Shown: positions 56,450-64,000 of the stretch, one piece after another
Layout: every line of letters begins with the position of its first letter
Position numbering within the stretch: the first letter of the stretch is position 1
Assembly: GCA_022496185.1 (NCBI GenBank)
Contig: WTXG01000056.1
Span: forward strand, 62,001 to 126,000
DNA from: Multifurca ochricompacta
Taxonomy: Eukaryota; Basidiomycota; Agaricomycetes; Russulales; Russulaceae
Length of the DNA stretch: 64,000 nucleotides
Direction: 5' to 3'
Program-made: the position numbers and the translations under genes
The notes under the pieces: generated by a model
The model's input: the letters and a program-made list of their open reading frames with translations, nothing else
Database searches by the model: none
What the model was told of the DNA's origin: nothing

Positions 56450-58097
56450 TTAGTTATACCATTTCAAGTTGGCCGTCTCATACAGTGCGATGAAGCGTTT
56501 TACAAGTCCCGCCCAGTTTGAATGATTTTTGGGTAGTGTTGCCATTGCCATTGCCGTTGCCCGTTGTTCCGTTGCCCAAAGACGGAACACAGACAACGAC
56601 GACGACTGAACTATGTTCTTGTAACGGGTGTTACCGCCGCACTCTCGCCCACACTCCCCCATATTTCCAAAAATCAATTTCTGTAATTGAAATAAATATA
56701 ATACGATCCTCCCTAAGGGGGTTCTCGTTCTACTGTTGTGGCCAATACCCAGACAACGCGACGGAAGTCGTCCGCTGTCCCGGGTCCCGCTACAAACTCA
56801 TCTCATTCTTCTTCTCAATGACAGCGCGGACAATGTGTTGTGTGGCTTCTGCCCTCCTTGAGTCATTTATGGTCTTAAAAAAATAAACAAAACAACCAAC
56901 ACTTGCTCTAACCAGAAAAAAAAAAAAAACTCAGACAAATCAAAATCAAAGTGTGTAAGGGGTTTAGTCTCGTCTCGCCTCTCGACAATCAGTGTGGCTT
57001 GGCATGATGGGTTTGCCACAGTAAAACTCGGGTAGACTATGCTTATTTGGAGCGCTCCCGGGGGGTCTAAGAAGAAGCCATAGTAGCCCTTCTTCTTTGG
57101 ATCCTCTGGCCTTCTATGCTAATGAGATGGCTGCGCCCACACTATCTTAGACGACGATGAAACACCGCACCAGCTCCGCGTATCCCCTCTCCCCCCTCTC
57201 TCTAAGTGTTCCGATTACTTACGATCACGAACGCGGCATTAGATGAATTAAATAGCTACGTATGACCTGATACCTGAAACCACCCCAATAAATTATGGCC
57301 ACGCTGCTTCCACGTAACCTGACACTAGTACTTGGCAATTGAGGTTTGTGGGTGGTAAGTGATGAGTGTGTGGGACGTACGATCTAGTTTCCTGCATTTT
57401 GTATTGTGTCGGAAGAATGCGTGTTGTTTTCCGTTTTGTACGGTGCGGTATAACCGCGCTCGCTTCATGAAACGTGCCTTTCGCGACGATCGTCGCTAAA
57501 AAGTTAGCACTAGCACAGATGCAACGTCACGTGACCATGTCACGTTGTTGACACACCCAATCCCGCCCAACTGTGGTAGAACGGGTCAACCCGTCTCGTC
57601 GCGTTTTTCTTTTTAACAAAAATCCATTCATCACAGGGACAGGGTAGAGACTCAGTGTCACTGAACAAGGTATCAAGGGCTCGATAATTTACGTCCGTCA
57701 CAGCGCGTTTAATTATCTGGAAAAGAAAGTACGCTCGACGTAAGATGATGACAGGAAGCCGCGCACCGTGTCATGCCGCATGTTCATAGTCTCTTCTTTC
57801 GTCTCGCTCTTTCGTTGAAACTTTAAAAAAAAAAAGGCGAGTCGCCGTCCATTCGTGCTGTCATTATCGTGAGAAGATCGAGGCGCAAAGCGAAAAAAAC
57901 CTTTCACATTTTTGCTTTCCTTCATCACCATCATCGTCCCACCATCCACTACTTTTTTTTCTTTACCTACTCTTTTCCTTTCCATCCCTCTTTCTCTTTT
58001 TCTATCTTCGTGAGGTGAGTACCCTGTGTTATCATAAAAACCACAAGTTGATTCCCTGCTGCTATCTGATCAAGCGAATCACTTTCCAAAAAGGCAA
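56450..58097. other. Intergenic, promoter of alpha-tubulin
   Basis: 1.65 kb with no recognised gene. Notable are A/T runs at 56876-56930, TTCTTCTTTGG/GGCCTTC motifs at 57085-57115 that could form stems, and a pyrimidine-rich stretch at 57950-58012 ending in CGTGAGGTGAGT, which may be a 5' UTR intron donor upstream of the tubulin ATG. Confidence 0.4.
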
Positions 58098-59855
58098 ATG
58101 CGTGAAGTCATCTCTGTGCACGTCGGTCAGGCTGGAGTGCAAATCGGGAATGCGTGCTGTCAGTTGTTTTTTGTTGTTATGTCTAAAAACCATACAACTG
58201 ATTTTGATTTTGAATCCCAGGGGAGCTGTACACGGCTGAGCACGGGCTGGGCGTGAGTTTGAGCAACTATATGCGTTTCCGCCGACTTGTCTAACGCCTA
58301 ATGTGCTCTTTTTATTTTATTTTTTTCGGGCCCTCAGCCGGACGGTCGTCTTCAGGAGGGTGCGGCCGTACGAGGAAATGGTGCTGACGGATTCAGCACC
58401 TTCTTTTCCGAAACCGCGTCAGGGAAATACGTCCACGGTCTCTTTACATCGACCTCGAGCCAAATGTGATTGACGAAGTGCGCACCGGAAAGTATCGTGA
58501 ACTTTTCCACCCAGAGACGATGATCACAGGAAAGGAGGACGCGGCGAGTAATTGTGAGCACACCCCTTTTTCCTTTTAAGAGGTGGCATGAATTAATTTC
58601 TCAATCGATTTCAAAAAGACGCACGAGGTCACTATACAGTTGGAAAGGAGAAGATCGATATTATTCTTGATAAAGTTCGCCGTCTCGCCGATAATTGTAC
58701 GGGCCTTCAGGGATTCTTTGTTTTCCATTCTTTTGGTGGCGGAACTGGCTCTGGTCTCGGGGCATTGCTCTTAGAGCATCTCTCCACTGACTACGGCAAA
58801 AAGTCAAAACTTGAGTTCTGCGTGTATCCGGCACCTCAACTGGCCAATTCTGTTGTTGAACCGTACAATTCCGTTTTGACAACTCATACAACCTTGGAAC
58901 ATGCCGATTGTTCGTTTATGGTAAGTAAATTACTTTTATAATGAGCAATCGTATCAGATCAGTCCCCCTAAAGGTCTGCTTCTTTCCCAGGTTGACAACG
59001 AAGCCATCTTCGGGATCTGCAAGAAGTACCTCGGGATTTCCCAACCGAGCTTCACCAATTTGAATCGCCTGATCGCCCAGGTCGTCTCTTCAATTACGGT
59101 TTCTCTACGTTTCACTGGTTCCCTCAACGTCGATCTGAATGAATTCCAAACAAACCTTGTCCCGTTTGTCATCTCTTTAACTTTTGTTGACATCATGTTT
59201 TCCTGCTGACTCTGCAACAACTAACTATAGCTTCCCACGTATTCATTTCCCTCTTGCTACTTTATCTCCTATCGTGCCTGTGGATCGAGTCCATCACGAA
59301 ATGAACGACGTTGCCAACATCACCAATGCCTGCTTCCAGCGCGGCAGTCAGATGATTAACTGCGATCCCATGGAGGGAAAGTACAGTATGTCGCGACCCG
59401 ATGCCCTGTACCATAACCGATCTCTCTGACAAAAGTCCGTAGTGGCTTGCGCACTGCTCTACCGTGGTGACGTCGTCCCTCAAGATGTTAACACTGCTGT
59501 TGCCCACCTGAAGACACGCCGTACGGTACGGTTTGTTGACTGGTGTCCGACAGGCTTCAAGATCGGCATCTCTAGTGAACCACCAGCGCATATACCAGAT
59601 GGCGATCTTGCTCGTGTGTCGAGGAGCGTCTGCGTGCTATCGAACACGACTGCTATTTCTGATGCATGGACTCGGTTGGATCGCAAATTTGATCTGCTCT
59701 ACTCGAAGCGCGCTTTCGTGCACTGGTATGTTGGCGAAGGTATGGAAGAAGGTGAGTTCTCTGAAGCCAGGGAGGATCTTGCCGCGCTTGAGAAGGACTA
59801 CGAGGAAGTGGGAATCGATTCTGCTGATGTGGTGGAAGAGGAAGGCGAATACTAG
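58098..59855 (+). CDS. Alpha-tubulin (divergent copy) with an apparent one-base deletion
   Basis: GTP-binding subunit of microtubules. Seven exons: 58098-58158, 58221-58252, 58338-58553, 58619-58920, 58991-59163, 59231-59385 and 59443-59855. The introns are GT-AG, and phases are consistent except in exon 3. Hallmarks: [46 protein letters not shown] and the C-terminus [19 protein letters not shown] ending EEGEY, with C-terminal Tyr. In exon 3, GTCC-ACGG near 58433 lacks one C needed to read through the expected [14 protein letters not shown] segment. Exon 3 is 216 nt where phase requires 217. The region around [20 protein letters not shown] differs from typical fungal alpha-tubulin, suggesting a second, diverged gene copy. 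Confidence 0.9.
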
Positions 59856-60326
59856 GCAATCCACCCCTCCCCCTCCCCCTCCCCCTCCAGTCCTACGCAT
59901 ACCCTTAGGCTTTCGTTTTATTATCACTTTGTCTCTACGCACGAGTTCATCACGTTTTAATGTCATGTCATTATGATACCTATCGCAATTGTAGTGAAGT
60001 TTGAGTTACCTCAGTGTGTATCCAAACAAACACGTCTTTCAGGAGTGATGACAAAGAGTATGACAAGGTGCACAGCAGGTAAGTTTGGTTCACAAAGTAA
60101 ATTTAGATGCTTACGAGTATAACCACGAGACTCGAGGATACTTATACCTAAGAAAAGGAAGTTACCAGATGCGATGTGAAGAGTTGTACCTGGGGTGCAA
60201 TAATTGGAATAGTAGTTGAGAGGAGCTAGAAAGCAAGTAGCTCAACCTTTGAAATAGAAAGACTATATTGTTAGGTAATACTAGAAAGTGAGTGGCTACA
60301 ATAAAAAATCGGCAAAAGCCAATGTA
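59856..60326. other. 3' flank of alpha-tubulin
   Basis: Starts with (CCCCT)n at 59868-59889, then AT-rich DNA; no gene recognised. Confidence 0.4.
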
Positions 60327-60518
60327 CAGTGGGTCAAAAAATCTGTCCCAATGTTTGCACCATTTCTAGTATTCACTTTATTGTACCTCAGAATTAAGGA
60401 AAATAGATAATGTGTGGCTTCCTGGCTATTGTGTGATATTTGGGTCAAAGACATCAGCCATTATATGAGCAAGTTATGATCCAATCAATTCAATGAAATA
60501 TCAGAGCAGTTTTTGAAG
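60327..60518. mobile_element. Solo terminal-repeat unit of the T0 Tc1 family
   Basis: Begins CAGTGGGTCAAAAAATCTG after TA 60325-60326, shares GTTTGCACCATTTCTAGTATTCACT with the T0 ends and finishes with a degraded inverse end motif (GAGCAGTTTTTGAAGTA). About 190 bp, no transposase: a MITE-sized relic equal to one terminal repeat. Confidence 0.75.
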
Positions 60519-61010
60519 TATGACACATTGAGGTCATTGCCTAGATGTCAGAGAGTCAAGATATTCGAGACCATGATGAGAGGAAGTGAAAAAGGAAGGA
60601 AAAAGTTATCGTCAAAAGAGTCACCTGACTGACTGTCATTACATTCACCCGGGTGACTGGCGCCGTGTCAGGCCTTCACGAGCGACCTCGCGAGCCAAAT
60701 TAGGTTGAGCAGGTGACACCTACCTCACCTGAACCTTCTTTTCCCTGCGGGATTTTTATCTCGTAATTAACCTCAACGTTCCACCTGTCCTCACAATAGC
60801 TACTATGTCTCGTAGGCGCGCGAATAAATTCGATTTCAAAAAAAAAGAAAAAAAGACTGGCGCCGTGTCTACCCGTCCATCCGCCATATATGACCTCCAC
60901 TTCACCCTTACCCTGTGCGGAAATGTCAAAATCAAATAGTGCCTGTATAAATCATGTTGTCCCTAGAGGTAAGGGTAAGTAAGGTATAGGATAATTCCGA
61001 CAAGTGGAGG

Positions 61011-61041
<31 letters not shown>

Positions 61042-61276
61042 CTTTGCTTTGGATTATATCATATTTGTCTACTATCCATCGTGCTTGGCCTGGAATTAAC
61101 CGCCGGTTTACCGGGGGGAGTCAATTGTGCGGCTGTACCCTCACCTTAGCCGTTACTCTTTACTATCCACTTTATAAGGTCTAGTCGATCAACCAACAAA
61201 ATGTCTTTGAGCGTCGTGCCCAATTTCCCTCCTCTTCCTCTTCTTCCTCCTCATCGTGCCTCACTACTCCCATCCC
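60519..61276. other. Intergenic with GGCTCT microsatellite
   Basis: (GGCTCT)n lies at about 61009-61044. A TTCGATTTC plus A-rich stretch at 60827-60855 looks like a short poly(A)-tailed relic. No gene recognised; the region before 61277 is the probable promoter of the membrane-protein gene. Confidence 0.4.
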
Positions 61277-62814
61277 ATGATGCAGTCATCCTCATTGTCA
61301 TCATCACGAACACCAAGTTTCCTTACCCTCACGTCCTCCTTCCTCCTCCTCTTCCTCGCTAGATCCTCAGTCGCTCAATTCAATGCCCCGGATTGTAGCT
61401 TAACGTGGAAATGGGTAAAGGCCATACACCCGGATTTTTGGAATATTCTAACTGGTGATATATAGTCTTTCAACTCGCTTGGTCAAAATCCGTGCACTAT
61501 CGCTGCGTATTTGATGGGAACATGCCACGGAGGAGGTGAGTGTATCCAAATTCAAATCAAATCCAAATCCATATTTATTCCTGCTCTCATATCATTTTCC
61601 TAGCGTTTACCGTCCCGCCCCTTCAACCCGGAAATTCGTACCCAGGTCCCAGTGGTATCGACAATGGAGACTTGTGCAGGTGCAACACCATCACCTATTC
61701 GCTATTAAGCGCGTGCGACGCATGTCAGGGAGAAAATTGGACGCCGTATGTCCGCTTCCCATCATCTTATGACATCCCATTCTCCTACCGCCCAATTCTT
61801 TTTTTGTTTTTCTGTTTTTTTTTTTGGTTCAATTGCTTTTTCAGCTGGTCGGAATATTCATTCAATTGCACAAAAGTTTTGCCCCCATCAACGTAAGTTC
61901 TTTATTAATGAGTCATGTGAGATTAATGTGATGGGGTACAGTTTCCCTAATCTGGTGCCTCCACCAACACGTGTACCACAATGGGCTCTCCTTGATATCA
62001 CAGTTCGTCACGTCGTTTATTATCCGTCATCACACAACACGGTTACTAACGACAATTCATTTACATCCCTCGCCAGCCCGAGAACAGCTGGAATGCCAGT
62101 AAATCATTCGCCATCGGAGGTTAGTGAAGCTTCTTTATCCATCGGGGGGTTTTTTTTTGACGTGTTTTTTTTTTTGGCCCTCACTAGATATCCCCGAGAT
62201 ACCCCCCGGTGCAGCACTTTCTCCTTCAGGTTCCTCCATATCATCTTCCTTATCTTCTCCCCGAACCTCACCCTCCTCTTCCACCATCACCGTGCCCACG
62301 CCCACGCCCACCTCTTCCGGGAGCAAGTCCAACGCGGGCGCCATCGCAGGCGGTGTCGTCGGTGGCGTCGCGACGATCGCCATAGCCGTACTCGCCATCT
62401 TCTGGCAAAGGCGAAGGAGGCCACAGCCCCCCCCTTCCACCTTCACGGTGGACAGCAGCTCCGTGGTATGGTCCCCGTCATCTTATCATCAAGCACCATC
62501 GCCAATGAGAGAGTTCCGTCCGCCGATGTCGGATGATGGAACGTCGGTTCTACCATCCATGCTGGGGACACCCCCAAGGAAGATCAACGTAGGTGTCTTT
62601 TTTCCCTTTTCCCCTTCAATATTAATAATTAATATGCACAAAGAATTTGAACGACCCAACCACTTTTCCTGAGTACCAGGGAGTACCTCCTTCATCAGAA
62701 ATCCACGAGCCTTACATGGGGAACGGAAGTGGAAATGGAAGCAGAAATTTCATTACTGTCAATACTTTGGTTGACATGCCGACTTCGCGACCTCATGGTG
62801 GGGGAGGGGAATAA
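61277..62814 (+). CDS. Single-pass membrane protein with Cys-rich ectodomain
   Basis: Cell-surface protein of a family common in Agaricomycetes, function unknown. Eight exons: 61277-61414, 61466-61535, 61604-61745, 61845-61892, 61942-62002, 62077-62119, 62188-62588 and 62644-62814, phases consistent, 357 residues. The N-terminal signal peptide (FLTLTSSFLLLFLARSSVA) is followed by an ectodomain with paired cysteines (CTIAAYLMGTC, LCRCNTITYSLLSACDACQG, YSFNCTKVLPPS) and PQWALLDIT. Then come a Ser/Thr/Pro stalk, a Gly/Ala/Val-rich membrane helix (AGAIAGGVVGGVATIAIAVL) and the stop-transfer cluster QRRRRP. A tail with Pro- and Gly-rich segments follows. The acceptor of exon 8 (CACAAAG) is the least certain. 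Confidence 0.85.
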
Positions 62815-64000
62815 CACGGTTTACCCACCGTGTGATTCATATGTACGGAGGACGGGCGGTGTACGGTGTTCGGGTTTTTATTTTCAAACAAAAAAATCCC
62901 GTTCGTGTCAATGGCTTTTTTCCTCACTTACATACACACAACCCGTAACACCAACTCTCCCCTCTGTTCCGAAAGTGGAGTGAGTGCCCCATCTCCCATC
63001 ATATGCCATCAGGGGGGGTTGGGGGTGGGGGGTTAGAGATGCTAGTGATAAAATTATGGACGCAAAAGAAGATGAGCGGGAACGCAGTAGATTTTGGGGA
63101 CAAAGATTAGAATCAATATTCATTGCCGCACATATGTGCGCACATGTTGGTTAGGCATGAAAAGTGGGTCGAGGTCAGATATAATACCTGTGTCGATCCC
63201 TTCCTCTGGTAGATTTCCGATTTAATAGCCGCGTGAAGTTGAAACATTGAATGTGAGGTGTAGGTATGGCGCTGAAGATAAGGCGGGAAGGTGAGTGTCA
63301 CAGCAACGTTGAACGTTGAGAACGCGAGGCAAGATGTTCAGCTCCGCAAATCAATTAACGAGCGCTTGAAGTCCATCACGCGATTGCGACTGATTGCAAA
63401 GTCCCAATTCGAGAAAAGAAAGCAGCGAGAATCGCATGTGCGCAAAAGCGGTGTTGGTAACTCAATCATAATATTACTACTAAAGCAAGACACGATGCAG
63501 GCCAACACCCACAAGCCGCATTTCTGAGAATTGCGATAATGAAGATCATATGAATATGAGAAATGTGTATTAAAAGTGAGAGTGACATCCGAGCAGATCG
63601 TACTCATTCTGATGAGTCACGTTACCGTGGACCCCCCTGAACTCAGATAAGTGGAGCAGCTGCTAAAAGTCGTAGGATAACAAATTATCTACTGGCCCAT
63701 TATCCAAAACTTATAAACTCGCATCTGTCGCATTGTACTAACGATGGCATTTGAGCGAAGGCTTATAACGCTGGCGTACAACTTCACACGGACGGTATAA
63801 GTATTTCATTCATTATATATATATCATTTGACGAGTCCTTTATACGCTACACTCGCAGTAAGAACACCGATACATGTCAGCAAGATAAAGGACATCAGAA
63901 CTTACAAGAAACCTTCAAAAGTCTTGGTAAAGTCAACACGCTACACCCCAACCTTATCAGTATGTTCAGAGAGTGAACCATGAATCGTATCAGGGGAACC
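62815..64000. other. Right-edge intergenic region
   Basis: No gene, tRNA or transposon end recognised. G-runs at 63014-63032 and TATATATATA at 63816-63826. A gene entering from the right cannot be excluded. Confidence 0.35.

Noticed and set aside
57002..57170. Possible small structured RNA upstream of alpha-tubulin
   Set aside because: Some short complementary segments (CATAGTAG/CTTCTATG) but no snRNA or snoRNA consensus that I could match.

Overview
The window looks like a piece of an Agaricomycete (mushroom-forming basidiomycete) nuclear genome. The genes carry many short GT-AG introns of about 45-110 bp. The recognisable families are fungal: an NB-ARC/TPR NLR-like gene, a ZNF511-like zinc-finger gene, an F-box/WD40 gene, a secreted class-3 lipase, alpha-tubulin, a cysteine-rich single-pass membrane protein, and tRNA-Ile and tRNA-His. 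Ty1/copia, Ty3/gypsy chromovirus-type, Tc1/mariner and hAT-like elements are also present. I cannot name the species.

Left flank (1-6.65 kb): the 3' end of an unrecognised spliced gene, an SRPBCC (START-like) gene, then a spliced NLR-like gene whose NB-ARC to TPR stretch carries three separate one-base deletions.

Centre (6.65-44.2 kb): one transposon nest that can be unpacked from target-site duplications. A palindromic Tc1/mariner derivative (T0, 7256-43723) is split by a copia element (copia-2, 8518-43387, TSD TAAAA). Copia-2 is split by two further Tc1-type elements: T1 (10550-36986) and the palindromic T2 (39423-41031). It is also split by a solo LTR (41826-42376, TSD CCTAT). T1 is split by gypsy-1 (10764-19409, TSD CCAAC), gypsy-2 (19733-35335, TSD GTTTG) and a 1.26-kb solo LTR (35722-36979, TSD GCTAC). 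Gypsy-1 holds a reversed copia fragment that itself holds a solo LTR (TSD GCTAG). The 5' LTR of gypsy-2 is split by a hAT-like element (20036-27719, 8-bp TSD CTCCCTAC) and a solo LTR (27810-28403, TSD CTAGA). The hAT-like element holds copia-1 (20147-26725, TSD ACCCA), whose two 499-bp LTRs read as identical. The longest chain is six insertions deep: T0, copia-2, T1, gypsy-2, hAT, copia-1. Older elements carry CGA-to-TGA stops and LTR differences that are all transitions, as expected from CpG-methylation decay. Both gypsy elements carry an extra ORF after pol; in gypsy-1 it ends in an array of four cysteine/histidine knuckles.

Right flank (44.2-64 kb): ordinary gene space. In order: ZNF511-like gene (minus strand), F-box/WD40 gene, tRNA-Ile (minus), class-3 lipase, a serine-rich protein, tRNA-His with an intron (minus), an alpha-tubulin gene with one apparent one-base deletion, a solo Tc1 terminal-repeat unit, and a single-pass membrane protein gene. 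Single-base deletions occur in otherwise well-conserved coding sequence (NLR, alpha-tubulin, several pol genes). Uncorrected long-read indels are therefore as likely as true pseudogenes.
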